DNA of 64,000 bases from Nostoc sp. TCL240-02 (GTDB taxonomy: Bacteria > Cyanobacteriota > Cyanobacteriia > Cyanobacteriales > Nostocaceae), in NCBI RefSeq assembly GCF_013343235.1, contig NZ_CP040094.1, positions 7,249,001-7,313,000 on the forward strand, read 5' to 3'. A program made the position numbers and the translations under genes. Within the stretch, counting starts at the first letter, position 1. Each line of letters opens with the position of its first letter. Positions 9,805-19,700 of this stretch are shown piece after piece. The notes under the pieces are model-generated. The model saw nothing but the letters and a program-made list of their open reading frames with translations. It was not told the DNA's origin and made no database searches.

Positions 9805-10776
9805 TTAAACCAATAACATAGCATTCCGCGATCGCTTCACTGCGGTTTGTAATTCTTCCGATAGCCAGCTATCAAATTGAGGATAAACTGGCGATCGCGC
9901 CGCTAATTCCCATCCAGCAGGCTGTAAAATATTTCTCAATGCCTGTTCTTGAATATGGGGATAATCAGGATTCACTTCATCTTTTGGCCCAATTCCGCCC
10001 AAATCTCGCGCACCAGCTTCAATACAAGCGAGTAACCAGCAATCATCCTTAACTAAATTCGGCGGAATTTGAATAGTAATATCTGGCAGTAAAATCTCAC
10101 GGGCTTTAGCAATTACTTCTGGTAATTGATGGGGATCAAAAGGAGGTGCATCAAAAGTTTGCTGATTTCCTGGACTATGAGGTTGCAGGATTACTTCTTG
10201 AATGTGATGGTAATGTTGGTGCAAGTTAGATATAGCTTCTAAAGTTTCCCACCAATCATTAACGGTTTCTCCGATTCCCAACAGTAACCCAGTCGTGAAG
10301 GGAATTTGTAACTCTCCCGCCCATTGCAATTGTTGTAAACGCACTTCTGGGAATTTACTCGGTGCGTGCCGATGTACGCTATTTAACAATGTTGGCGTTA
10401 ACTGTTCCAACATCAATCCCATCGAAACATTAACACCCTTAAGTTTTTGCATTTCATCAAAACTTAGTGGTCCTACATTAGTATGTGGTAAAAACCCCAT
10501 AAAGAGCGCTAATTTGCACAAATCATAAATTCGCCTAAACCACACCTCACGCCTTGGTGAATGGGGATGAACTTCACCACTGAGTATAAGGATTTCACAG
10601 ACTTTTTCGCTTTGAAGTAATTTTAAAATACTTTCTGCATCTGAAATACTCATCCAGGGACTTTTACCCGGTTCACTACGAAAGTTGCAGTAACTACACT
10701 GATTAAAGCATTCGTAAGTTGGAACGATTGTATAAGCAGGGCTATAGGTAACAAGACGAGAATTATTAATTCGCAT
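9805..10776 (-). CDS. cofG: FO synthase subunit 1 (CofG), radical SAM
   Basis: Radical SAM enzyme that, with CofH, makes the deazaflavin FO (7,8-didemethyl-8-hydroxy-5-deazariboflavin), the precursor of F420 and the antenna cofactor of some photolyases. 323 residues. The [4Fe-4S]-binding CxxxCxxC is at Cys23, Cys27 and Cys30, preceded by TIVPTYE. Downstream motifs include ILSGEVHP and the CofG-like C-terminus GIGPKDEVNPDYPHI. No cofH or F420 genes are adjacent. FO used for DNA photolyase is the likely role in a cyanobacterium. Confidence 0.9.
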   Translation of the reverse strand: MRINNSRLVTYSPAYTIVPTYECFNQCSYCNFRSEPGKSPWMSISDAESILKLLQSEKVCEILILSGEVHPHSPRREVWFRRIYDLCKLALFMGFLPHTNVGPLSFDEMQKLKGVNVSMGLMLEQLTPTLLNSVHRHAPSKFPEVRLQQLQWAGELQIPFTTGLLLGIGETVNDWWETLEAISNLHQHYHHIQEVILQPHSPGNQQTFDAPPFDPHQLPEVIAKAREILLPDITIQIPPNLVKDDCWLLACIEAGARDLGGIGPKDEVNPDYPHIQEQALRNILQPAGWELAARSPVYPQFDSWLSEELQTAVKRSRNAMLLV

Positions 10777-10865
10777 AATTAGGATAATCTAAAAGAATGC
10801 CTTGCTCAAACTATATAGATTACCGTGTGACTATTGTTATTATATTAATATTAGATAAACAACAA

Positions 10866-11627
10866 CTATTTTGTTTTATAAATTTCTGGTAACTGCCACC
10901 AAGGAATATGGGGATACTCATGATGTTCCTTGTGATAGCCAAAATGATAGCACGTAATAAAAGACCACCAAATTGGACGGGAAATTGTTTGCGAACAATG
11001 AGGCTGAATATAACCTCCAATGGGTTCGCTATGGGGTAGAAAAGTACCAAAATAAAATAATTGAAATGAACTTAAAATCGAAGGAATGACCCAGAAGTTT
11101 GTTAGATTAGCATGGGGTATATGGAGGATATGATTAGCAAAGTGATAGATAATAGTCAGTGCAATGATTTGTCCCCAACTCCAGTAACCCTTCATGAAAT
11201 GAAAATACCACGCGAAGAAATTTTTGTATTTCCCATTATGAAAATCTGGGTCTATTTGGCTTGCTGGATTGTGGTGGTGTATCCAATGTTTTTTTAATAA
11301 TTTTTTATATGGTAAAAGACCATATAAAGATAAGGTTAATGTCCCAATAAAATGATTAATTTTGGTGTTCTGGGGAAAGACTACCCCATGCATAGCATCA
11401 TGAGATGTAATAAATAATCCTGTATATAAGAATGTTTGCCAAAGTATACTAGGCAATAGCATCCAAAATGTTAACTTGGAGATGTCAAGAGAAAGTAATA
11501 AACTCAGGCTAATGACCCATGTAGCAACAATAATCGTAGCAATTAAAATTGCCTTGAACTGAGATTTATTTTTCCCTGATGGGGTCGATTTTGGCTGATG
11601 ACTGTGTGGTTGCTCTAATTGAATCAC
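10866..11627 (-). CDS. crtW: Beta-carotene ketolase (CrtW type)
   Basis: Membrane di-iron oxygenase that adds keto groups to carotenoid rings, giving echinenone, canthaxanthin or ketomyxol-type pigments. 253 residues, the usual CrtW length. The three histidine clusters are present: HDAMH (76-80), HWIHHH (114-119) and HKEHHEYPH (232-240), followed by IPWWQLPE, which is characteristic of CrtW rather than CrtO or general desaturases. Several hydrophobic segments separate them. It is a single gene with no other carotenoid genes nearby. The exact product cannot be told from sequence. Confidence 0.93.
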   Translation of the reverse strand: MIQLEQPHSHQPKSTPSGKNKSQFKAILIATIIVATWVISLSLLLSLDISKLTFWMLLPSILWQTFLYTGLFITSHDAMHGVVFPQNTKINHFIGTLTLSLYGLLPYKKLLKKHWIHHHNPASQIDPDFHNGKYKNFFAWYFHFMKGYWSWGQIIALTIIYHFANHILHIPHANLTNFWVIPSILSSFQLFYFGTFLPHSEPIGGYIQPHCSQTISRPIWWSFITCYHFGYHKEHHEYPHIPWWQLPEIYKTK

Positions 11628-11985
11628 GCTTTTACTCCGCCTAGTATTCAGATGAAAATTCCTAAAATATAGTCACGATAAAAAGCACTAACTACCATCA
11701 AGAAAACTCTATTAGTGGTCAGTGTTTTGAATTAGACAGTGCGAATACTCTAATAATATGTACAAACATTAAGATACTTTAACTATTATTACACAAGCAA
11801 CTGCTATTCTAAAAACTGTTTTCGCTTGAAAGCTTGGGTGATATGAGCGACGACAGTGTTCAACCTGGTATATCCAATAACCAGGGTCTTCTCTTTACTC
11901 CTTTGTAATTAGTCTGTAACAAAAACACTCAGATTAATGGGGAGTAAAGAAAATGAGTACCGATGCAGACTGCACTAGGCTGTAG
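11628..11985. other. Intergenic region upstream of crtW
   Basis: About 360 bases, AT-rich, with no supported gene. It probably contains the crtW promoter. Confidence 0.45.
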
Positions 11986-12114
11986 CTTGCTGTTAAGAAT
12001 AAGAAGTCACAAGTGATGGTTGGTTCGGCGAATTTCTCGCAAGCTTTGTATCGCTTGTTTCCTGATTTGATAAAGTGGGTTTCACGCCAAGGGTTGAAGA
12101 ATCAGGATAATTAA
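11986..12114 (+). pseudogene. Gene remnant, possibly a short-chain dehydrogenase C-terminus
   Basis: A protein-like frame of about 42 codons (including VGSANFSQALYRLFPDLI) ends in TAA at 12112. It is preceded in the same frame by a TAG at 11983 and has no start of its own. The pattern of a short basic stretch, VMVG, then LYRLFPDLIKWV resembles the C-terminal end of NAD(P)-dependent short-chain dehydrogenases, so I infer a degraded fragment. It could also be coincidence. Confidence 0.3.
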
Positions 12115-12123
12115 TTTTTGCTA

Positions 12124-12585
12124 TTAACCCAAGTTGTATTGTGACTCACATTCTCGTTTAGTCGCATAATGGCGATAGCGAAACATTGCTTCTAATTGGG
12201 CTTGCACTAACCAACCACTGACAAATTCAACTGTTCCTCCACCAGGCATGGAGAAGGAAATAGCATCAGTTAGTCTAGTTTTGCCATTTTCCGGTTCAAA
12301 TTCATGTCGATGTACCCAATATTCAAAGGGACCAGATATTTGTTCGTCGGTAAATAAGCGATATTTATCGCATTCAGTATGACGCGCTAACCAAGTTAAT
12401 GGTAGTGGGCCGAGAAAGAGGCGAAATTCTGTAATAGCGCCCACATTCAGTCCCCCTTCACGACGAACTACTTGGACTGGCTGCCAAGGTGGATTCAGTA
12501 TTTGCAAAATATCTGGCCTTTCATGAAATTTCCAAACTACTTCTGGTGAGGCATTAATTACTGAAGAATGTTTAAAGTGCAGCAT
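12124..12585 (-). CDS. SRPBCC-family protein
   Basis: 153 residues with the START/Bet v1-like (SRPBCC) pattern. It starts HSSVINASPEVVWKFHERPD, a typical first strand and helix, with a middle stretch EGGLNVGAITEFRL and a C-terminal helix. Such folds hold hydrophobic ligands in a cavity. A closely spaced CPXCG gene lies 19 bases upstream on the same strand, so the two are probably one transcript. The ligand is unknown. Confidence 0.8.
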   Translation of the reverse strand: MLHFKHSSVINASPEVVWKFHERPDILQILNPPWQPVQVVRREGGLNVGAITEFRLFLGPLPLTWLARHTECDKYRLFTDEQISGPFEYWVHRHEFEPENGKTRLTDAISFSMPGGGTVEFVSGWLVQAQLEAMFRYRHYATKRECESQYNLG

Positions 12586-12604
12586 GGAAAGAAAAACCTA
12601 AAAT

Positions 12605-12796
12605 TCAACTTTCTGATTCTGTATCAATTTCGATATCTAGGGTATCTTCATCAACCCTTACATACAAAATATTTGGGTTACAGCAAACTTGACAATCTTC
12701 TACATAAGATTGCTGCCCTCCAGCACTCAAATCAATAAAAGTTAAGTTCGGTTCACCGCAATAAGCGCAGTAATACTCAGCTGTGTTTTGCATCAA
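12605..12796 (-). CDS. CPXCG-motif small cysteine-rich protein
   Basis: 63 residues with two Cys pairs (Cys10/Cys13 in CAYCGEPN and Cys35/Cys38 in CQVCCNP) that likely bind one zinc. It has a YVEDCQVC core and an acidic C-terminus (DEDTLDIEIDTESES). This is the small CPXCG family of unknown function. It is immediately upstream of the SRPBCC gene in the same direction. Confidence 0.8.
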   Translation of the reverse strand: MMQNTAEYYCAYCGEPNLTFIDLSAGGQQSYVEDCQVCCNPNILYVRVDEDTLDIEIDTESES

Positions 12797-12807
12797 GTTT
12801 TTGGGAT

Positions 12808-12846
12808 TGGGTATTGGGTATTGGGTATTGGGTATTGGGTATTGGA
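12808..12846. repeat. Heptameric tandem repeat (GGGTATT)n
   Basis: Five to six head-to-tail copies of the 7-base unit TATTGGG, directly upstream of the CPXCG start codon. Short heptamer arrays of this kind are common in Nostoc-type genomes. Here the array occupies the leader of the small operon. Confidence 0.85.
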
Positions 12847-12883
12847 TATTAATTTTTAATTCCTAGTTCCCAGTCCCCAGTCC

Positions 12884-14539
12884 TTAGTCTCTAGCCCCCA
12901 GTAACGGCTGTAGTTCTTTTGGAGATGGGTTGATATAACTCTTAGCATCAGCCAAATGCTTTAGTAGTGTAGACTGTGGCAGAGGCCCTTGCAAGTGACT
13001 CCAGGGTAATATTTGGTCTGTAGACCAATCAGCGTGGACGTAGAAATCTAAGTCAGGGATTTGTCCTTTGAGTTGTTTGAAAGCACGTTTGTAGCTACCC
13101 AAGGAGTCGCCAAAGTCACGAGTCAGTTGCAGAAGTTGGGACACTCTGCGATCGCCTCTCGACAACAAAGCTTGTATAATCGACCAATTATAACTTTCTG
13201 GGCGAAACTCTATCCCCTGCGGTTTTAACTGCTTTTGCAAAAACTGTAACCGCTTTTCTGCTTGGCGGTTCACCCCAAACCATTGAAATGGCGTATGTGC
13301 TTTCGGTACGAAGGTGCTGCATCCAAATGTTAGGCGTAATCCTGGTACAGCTTTTTTGATATTACGCATCATCGCCACGGTTTGGTCTAAATCTTCTGCT
13401 TCTTCACCGGGAATTCCTGCCATTCCGTAGAGTTTCAAGCTTTTTAATCCGCCAGCTTTGGCATTTATCGCCGCTTGGATAATTTCGTCGTTGTGCAGCT
13501 TTTTGTTGATGATTTGCCGGATTTTCTCAGAACCACTCTCTACTGCAATGGTAAGCGATCGCGTGTCTCGTTTTGCTAAAGTTTCTGCTAACTGGACTGT
13601 TACGGTATTGGTTCGCACTGAGGCAATACTGAGACGAACATCATCATACTTTGGCTGACTTATATAATGTAGCAAAGCTTCAAACTCTGGATGCTGAGTT
13701 ACAGAAGCCCCCAATAATCCTAGCCGATTTGTGACTTCTAAACCTTTTGCGATCGCTGGAATTAAGGAATCTTCCAGACTGGCTGTTCTAAAAGGCAGTG
13801 TGAGATAACTTGCCAAACAAAAGCGGCACATTTCTGGACAACTTCTCACCACTTCCACCATGTAAATATTTTCCCATGCGGCTTTTTCGGTGACTACAGT
13901 CGAAGCTGATAGAGTATTTCCCCGATAAGTCTGTTTTTGCACCACTGCGGGAATTTCTGGAGAAATCGGTTTAATTGACTTTATTGCACCATCTCTTGTG
14001 TGGTATTCGACTTCATACAAACTGGGAATATAAATTCCTGGGATTTGTGCAAGTCTTTTGAGTTGAGTTTGTCTAGAAGCATTTCTTACTTCTTTGTACG
14101 CCTCAATGAAATTTCCCAGTAGGTTTTCGCCATCTCCCAGTAAAATTACATCAAAAAAATCTGCAAAAGGTTCTGGGTTAGCTGTGAGAACGGGACCACC
14201 ACCAAAAATTATCGGATGATAATCATCACGAGAAGTTGCTTGAATAGGAATTTCTAAAGATTCCAGCAAATTTAAAATATTCACATAATCCAGTTCCCAG
14301 GAAATCGAAAATCCCACAATTTCTGGCGTTCTGGGGAGTTGTTCGTGAGTATCTGTAAACAGGCGACTCACCTGCACATCATCACGCATTGCCAAGGTTG
14401 CCCAAACTACCTGATAGCCAAGGCTAGTGATACCTACGCTATATTCATTGGGAAAGGCGAAGATTATGGGGATAGCGTTGGTGTCTTGGCTGGCGGGGGT
14501 GAAAAGGAGGCGTTCAGAGTCAAATACAGATGTTGTCAC
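12884..14539 (-). CDS. Radical SAM protein with N-terminal B12-binding domain
   Basis: 551 residues. Residues about 25-150 form a cobalamin-binding Rossmann-like domain (GFSISWELDYVNI, IIFGGGPVLTANPEPF, DVILLGDGE). A radical SAM core follows, with CPEMCRFC (near residue 236) as the CxxxCxxC cluster motif. GASVTQHPEF, AVESGSEKIRQIINK and the C-terminal part are well conserved in cyanobacteria as I recall. The substrate is unknown. Proximity to the cobalamin riboswitch locus is suggestive only. Start ATG at 14539. Confidence 0.88.
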   Translation of the reverse strand: MTTSVFDSERLLFTPASQDTNAIPIIFAFPNEYSVGITSLGYQVVWATLAMRDDVQVSRLFTDTHEQLPRTPEIVGFSISWELDYVNILNLLESLEIPIQATSRDDYHPIIFGGGPVLTANPEPFADFFDVILLGDGENLLGNFIEAYKEVRNASRQTQLKRLAQIPGIYIPSLYEVEYHTRDGAIKSIKPISPEIPAVVQKQTYRGNTLSASTVVTEKAAWENIYMVEVVRSCPEMCRFCLASYLTLPFRTASLEDSLIPAIAKGLEVTNRLGLLGASVTQHPEFEALLHYISQPKYDDVRLSIASVRTNTVTVQLAETLAKRDTRSLTIAVESGSEKIRQIINKKLHNDEIIQAAINAKAGGLKSLKLYGMAGIPGEEAEDLDQTVAMMRNIKKAVPGLRLTFGCSTFVPKAHTPFQWFGVNRQAEKRLQFLQKQLKPQGIEFRPESYNWSIIQALLSRGDRRVSQLLQLTRDFGDSLGSYKRAFKQLKGQIPDLDFYVHADWSTDQILPWSHLQGPLPQSTLLKHLADAKSYINPSPKELQPLLGARD

Positions 14540-14787
14540 AGGCGTTTTTTAGGGGGTTTGAATAATGCAGTTTCATAGAATTCACACCTACAGAAGCAAA
14601 ACTCACCTTTATGGGTTTCATTTGAGTCTGCACCGGCTGACGAGAGTTGCTGTAAGTAGGTTGGCGCAATTAAAGCTAACTGGCAAGAGCTGTCATTTGT
14701 CCTTTGTCATTAGTAAGGACTTTAAGACTATTTACGTTTCATAACATAATTTGGTTTATTTATACCAACTTACTTAGCTAGGTTTTT

Positions 14788-15042
14788 TTATCTATATTTA
14801 ATTTTAAGCCATAGAATTATCAAGTTAAAAAGCAATGTCACGCTATTAGCAAGAATAATTGGTAATGATTGTAGATATATTCCATAAATTAACCACAAAA
14901 AAATACCAGTTATGAATGTAATCAGCGTTAAAAAAGAAACATCTTTTGCTGATTTTGTTTGCCATGTTTTAAACATCTGTGGCAAAAAAGAGATTGTGGT
15001 TATTGTGGCAGCCGCTAATCCTAGAATTGTCAAAAAATCCAT
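14788..15042 (-). CDS. SemiSWEET sugar transporter
   Basis: 84 residues made of three transmembrane helices, the size of bacterial SemiSWEETs, which pair to form a sugar uniporter. It has the PQ motif in TISFLPQMFKTWQTKSAKDV and a final hydrophobic helix ending in KIKYR. It is a stand-alone gene. Confidence 0.9.
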   Translation of the reverse strand: MDFLTILGLAAATITTISFLPQMFKTWQTKSAKDVSFLTLITFITGIFLWLIYGIYLQSLPIILANSVTLLFNLIILWLKIKYR

Positions 15043-15316
15043 TGAGATATAAACCTATAAAATAAAGTTTTTAGTTGTTGAAAAATTTAGAAGCTGATCT
15101 TGATAATTTTGTTGCATAGGTCATGTAGCAATCCGATAGCGAAGCGGTAGCGAGTCATCGAGCGTCTTTGATTTTTGTTCGCACAGCATGGCTTACTTAC
15201 CTGTGAAGGCAAGAGGCAATAGTCAAGAAGGCTCTTTGAACTATACTGAATTTTTTCAAGAATCAAATATGAGTCCTATATCCTTTTCTTAGATAACCCT
15301 AGTGTATGATCGATAA

Positions 15317-15456
15317 GGTTATTCGGTTCTGGTGGGGAGCAGCTACCAGAGGTAACGGGGAAAGTTCGGTGCAAATCCGGCGCTGTCCCGCAACTGTAAA
15401 CCAATTTGAGATGTAATCTAAATCTCAAATTGAGTGAGTCAGGATGCCCACCGAAA
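15317..15456 (+). promoter_or_regulatory. Cobalamin (B12) riboswitch
   Basis: The conserved core GCAAATCCGGCGCTGTCCCG continues into CAACTGT, the B12 box. It is flanked by a GGTGGGGAGC/GCCCACC closing stem and a GAGTCAGGATGCCC 3' strand. An accessory stem is visible (AATTTGAGAT at 15403-15412 with ATCTCAAATT at 15422-15431). The 3' end lies about 35 bases before the ATG of the DUF1636 gene, so it probably regulates that gene and cobK in response to adenosylcobalamin. Confidence 0.97.
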
Positions 15457-15491
15457 TAGATTTACTAGTTCCACATATCTGCGAGGTACAG

Positions 15492-15911
15492 ATGACTACT
15501 ACTGTGAATATTTCCCCAGCGAATTCCTTGGGTGTTGCTGACCATACTTTATTTGTTTGCAAAACTTGTGCTAGCGTTTGGCAAGAGGGAAAACGCTTAG
15601 GTGAAAGTGGTGGTGAAAAACTTCTACACCAACTTCAGCAGCTTGCACAAGATTGGGAGTTACGAGATGAATTCCCAATTCAAGAAGTTGAATGTATGAG
15701 TGCTTGTAATCGTTCCTGTGTTGTTGCCTTTGCTGCCAAAGGTAAATTAACATATTTGTTTGGTGATTTAGCCGTTGATAATAGTGCATCTGCGATACTA
15801 AAATGTGCTAGTCAATACTATGTCAAAGCAGATGGTTTGCTGCCTTGGTCAGAGCGTCCAGAAGCCCTGAAGAAGGGCATTTTAGCAAAGATTCCACCTT
15901 TATCTCACTAA
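15492..15911 (+). CDS. DUF1636 ferredoxin-like protein, B12-regulated
   Basis: 139 residues from the ATG at 15492. An in-frame ATG at 15444 lies inside the riboswitch and is less likely. Cysteine pairs (CKTC near 23 and CMSAC/CNRSC in the second half) resemble the thioredoxin-like [2Fe-2S] ferredoxin fold; DUF1636 genes occur in cobalamin-linked loci. Function unknown. The stop TAA overlaps the ATG of cobK (TAATG), so the two are translationally coupled. Expression is expected to fall when cobalamin is abundant. Confidence 0.88.
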   Translation: MTTTVNISPANSLGVADHTLFVCKTCASVWQEGKRLGESGGEKLLHQLQQLAQDWELRDEFPIQEVECMSACNRSCVVAFAAKGKLTYLFGDLAVDNSASAILKCASQYYVKADGLLPWSERPEALKKGILAKIPPLSH

Positions 15912-16654
15912 TGCGCGTTTTGATTCTGGGTGGTACAGGAGATGCCGCAGAACTAGCTGCTAGAGTCGCTACTATTCAAGGATTAGATGCAATCACGTCT
16001 TTAGCCGGTCGTACCCGTGAACCATCAGTTCCGTTGGGCGATTTACGAGTTGGAGGCTTTGGTGGTGTGACTGGATTGGCTAGCTATCTGCGAGCAATGC
16101 AAATCGACTTATTAATTGATGCAACCCATCCTTTTGCTAATCAAATTTCTTTCAATGCGGCAGATGCTGCAAATGAAGTCGGAGTACCCCGTCTGATGTT
16201 AATACGCCCACCTTGGGAAAAAGAAAGTGGCGATCGCTGGATGGAAGTTGATAGCGTTGAAGCCGCCGCCGCATCACTGCAAAACCAAGCACATCGGGTA
16301 TTTTTGACGGTTGGCAGACAAGAACTCGCCGCCTTTGCTCACCTAGAGGAAATTTGGTTTTTGATGCGGATGATTGACCCTCCTGTTGATGATGCCTTAG
16401 TACCACCGGGGATGATATTGTGCGATCGCGGGCCCTTTACCCTCAATAATGAAAAGCAAATCCTGATTGATAACAATATTGATACCATCGTGAGTAAAAA
16501 TAGCGGTGGCGATGCCACAAAGCCCAAGATTATTGCAGCGCAAGAACTGGGCGTGAATGTTGTGATGGTAAATCGTCCAGCCATACCACCAGGAGAGCAA
16601 GTTAGTAATGTTGATGGTGCTTTGGTATGGCTACTTGACAAATTGCATGATTAG
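15911..16654 (+). CDS. cobK: Cobalt-precorrin-6A reductase (CobK/CbiJ)
   Basis: NAD(P)H-dependent reductase of the corrin ring pathway. 247 residues from the ATG at 15911 that overlaps the upstream stop. It has an N-terminal nucleotide-binding GGTGDAAEL, then DATHPFANQIS, VFLTVGRQELAAF and SKNSGGDATKPKI, all typical of CobK/CbiJ. It is the second gene of the riboswitch-controlled pair. The frame is open upstream, but the overlap start gives the conserved MRVLILGGTG N-terminus. Confidence 0.95.
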   Translation: MRVLILGGTGDAAELAARVATIQGLDAITSLAGRTREPSVPLGDLRVGGFGGVTGLASYLRAMQIDLLIDATHPFANQISFNAADAANEVGVPRLMLIRPPWEKESGDRWMEVDSVEAAAASLQNQAHRVFLTVGRQELAAFAHLEEIWFLMRMIDPPVDDALVPPGMILCDRGPFTLNNEKQILIDNNIDTIVSKNSGGDATKPKIIAAQELGVNVVMVNRPAIPPGEQVSNVDGALVWLLDKLHD

Positions 16655-16742
16655 TGAAAAATGCCAATTTTCTATATAATACAAGGGAATTTTGTATAAG
16701 AAAGGCGATCGCATCAATAAAAACCCACCCCAACGAGAGAAA

Positions 16743-19700
16743 TTATTTAGACTTTCGCATATTACAGAGGGAGCGATCGCCCTGTTCCACTGCGGTGTTA
16801 GTTTTCAAATAATCCTGCACCAGAGTGCAACCATAATTCAATACATCTAGATTAAGAATTCGCTGTAAATTCCACAGAATGAGCGTGTTGTCATCACCCC
16901 CTGAAACAAGCAAAGTTCCATCAGGGCTGATTGCAACCACCCTAATCGCTGCGGTATGTCCTGTAAGGGTTGTTAGTTCTGTACCATCTAGCTTCCAAAG
17001 TTTGATGCTAGCATCGACGCTGCCAGAAGCAACAATTTTTCCATCAGGAGTAAAAGCAATTCCCCAAATTGCAGCTTTGTGACCTTTGAATGTATTCAAT
17101 AACTTGCCGTCTAACGTCCACAGCTTAACGGTGTTGTCACCACTTCCAGTAGCTAGCATTTTACTATCTTGGCTAAAAACAACTCTCCATACTGCCGCCG
17201 AGTGTCCTACAAGGGTTCTAAACAAATTGCCGTCAAGTGTCCACAACTTAGCAGTAGTGTCACTGCTAGCTGAACCAACGAGCTGACCATCTGGACTAAA
17301 TACGACATGCCAAACTTCCGCCTGATGTCCTTTGAGGATCTGCAAAGTCGCGGTGCGATGGGCTACGCCCCGCCAGAGGCGATCGCGCTGCCATATCTGA
17401 ATATTTTTATCAACACCCGCCATTGCAATTGTTTGCCCGTCAGGACTCAACACCCCTGATGTCACTTTGCTGTGAAGATATTTGTAACTAGCAATTAAAG
17501 TGCCATCTCGCTTCTTGATTTTTACCGAATCATCGGAAGTGAAAAGCGCAATTAACTTGTCATCGCCACTGAATGAAACCTCGGAGACTTCACCCTTGGA
17601 TTCAGTGATAGTTTTGAGCAATTTGCCTTGACGACTCCAAAATTTCACCATATTTTCGTGGCTGGTTGTAGCGATAGTTGAACTGTCAGATGCGATCGCT
17701 ATTGACCAAATCCCCGCCTTATGAGCAATGATAGACTTTTGAAATGGATTTTGACTTTGCCAGAGTCTAACCATGTTTTCTGCACCTGCCGAAGCAATAA
17801 AGCTGCCATCTGGACTGAAAGTTACACCCCAAACTGAGGCACTGTGCCCTCTAAGTGTCCTCAGTTCTGTACCATCAATATTCCAAAGTTTAATCGTTTT
17901 GTCGAGACTGGCACTAGCAATAGTCTGACCATCGGGACTAAATGCTACTCCCGAAATTCCAGCATCATGCCCTTGCAGAGTTTTATCAAGGCGGTAGCTT
18001 TTACTTATGCTGTCTCGCCGCCACAGTTTAACAGTTCTGTCTTCACTCGCTGAAGCAATAGTCTCTCCGTCAGGACTGAAAGCTACTCCTACAACCCAAG
18101 CAGTGTGACCTTGGAGAGTTTGTAGAGGTTTGGCGTTTTGCCAGCCTGAATCATCTCGTTTCCAGAGTTTTACTGTCCTGTCTAGACTGGTGGCAGCAAT
18201 AGTCTGGCCATCAGGACTAAAAGCGATTCCCCAAAACGCACCTTTAGAACCTTGAAATGTCTTGAGCAAAGTACCATCTCGCTTCCAAAGTTTCACTGTT
18301 GCGTCCCAACTAGCAGAGGCGAGGAACTGGCCATCAGGACTAAATGCTACTCCCCAGACTGAAGCGGTGTGACCTTTAAAAGTTTTGAGCAGAGTACCAT
18401 CTAGTTTCCAGAGTTTAATAGTCCCATCTTCACCCACCGAGGCTAGTATTTGACCGTCAGAACTAAAATCTACTGCTCTAACTGCTCCCTTATGACCTTT
18501 GAGAGTTGCAACTTCCGTACCATCACATTGCCAAAGCTTAACTGTATTGTCTATACTGGCTGAGGCAATTAAAGAACTATCAGGACTAACATCTACCGCC
18601 ATAACACTTGCTGTATGATCGGAAAAACGATTGTATTCATCTGCTCCATAAACTGCTTGCCTGAGTGCGTTTTCAACTTGAAGTGCAAGATTTGAGTTAG
18701 TTGTTCCTAGCTTATGCAGTCTATCTTTGGCTTTGATTGCTTCTACAAGCGCATCCAATCTCCGTTGGGAGGCAAACAGTCCAACAGAAGAAGATACAAG
18801 CGCTCGAATTTCGCTGCTCTTAGCTTGACTTTCGCTTCTTTTTGTTTGACGATACATAATGAAACTTCCCACCCCCAAAATGCTAGAGACAAGCAAACCA
18901 ATACACACTGCAACTAGCAAAAACCTTTGAAATTTAGCAGTTTTTTGCTCTTGTGCTAGTCGTGCTTCTACCTCTTTTGCCCGTGCTGCCTCCAATACTG
19001 TTTGCACTTCGCGCTGTTCGCATTCTTGACTTGCAGCTAAAAATTGATAATCCCAATCGCTTAGACTTTTGCCCTGTATCCAATTTTGAGTATCTTTAAG
19101 AGCCTGTCCTCGCAATAAACGCGATTCATCTTTATACCCTGATGCTACCCAAGCATTGAATGTCTGCGAATAAGGGCGGAGATTGTCTAATTGTTTTAAC
19201 ACCCATTCAGCATTGAAAACACTCCGATAGATGGGATTTTTAATTTTGAGATAGCCGTTGTGTTTCTCTACTAAACCAGATAACAAAAGCTCTGTTTGTT
19301 CTCGACTATCATCAATCGGGACAGAATTAAGAGGTGAAGGCGCAGAGGGACGAAGGAGTAAGGAGGAAAACTCATCTCCTCTGCCCCCCTGCCCCCCTGC
19401 CCCCCTGCCCCCCTGCCCCCCTGCTCCCTGCCCAAGAGCCTCCTCTGCTTGCAACACCTTCTGATAAATACTCAACAACCGCCCTGCCTGTAGTTCGTTG
19501 AATAATAGGCGATCTCTTATAGTACGTAGATGTTCTGGTTCGTCTTGTGATTGCCAATTTTGAATAATATGCGTTTTCACTAATTGCTCAATCCAAAATG
19601 CTTCTGTACCTGGAGCAAGGCTAATCATTCCTGTAGCATTTTCAGTAGCAAGTTGAATAACTAAGTTACAAAGTTTTTGTGTAAGAAATGGTTGTCCCTC

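Noticed and set aside
11953..11985. Ten-codon open frame with a GGGGAG-like ribosome site
   Set aside because: Too short, with no family support; probably part of the gene-remnant region.
12801..12850. Possible CRISPR-like repeats in the TATTGGG array
   Set aside because: Heptamer units are contiguous with no spacers; it is a simple tandem repeat.
15444..15491. Upstream start codon for the DUF1636 gene
   Set aside because: It lies in the 3' strand of the cobalamin riboswitch; the ATG at 15492 follows the riboswitch and gives the conserved protein.
15845..15910. Longer N-terminus for cobK
   Set aside because: The extension overlaps the end of the DUF1636 gene and is not conserved; the overlapping TAATG start fits the family N-terminus.
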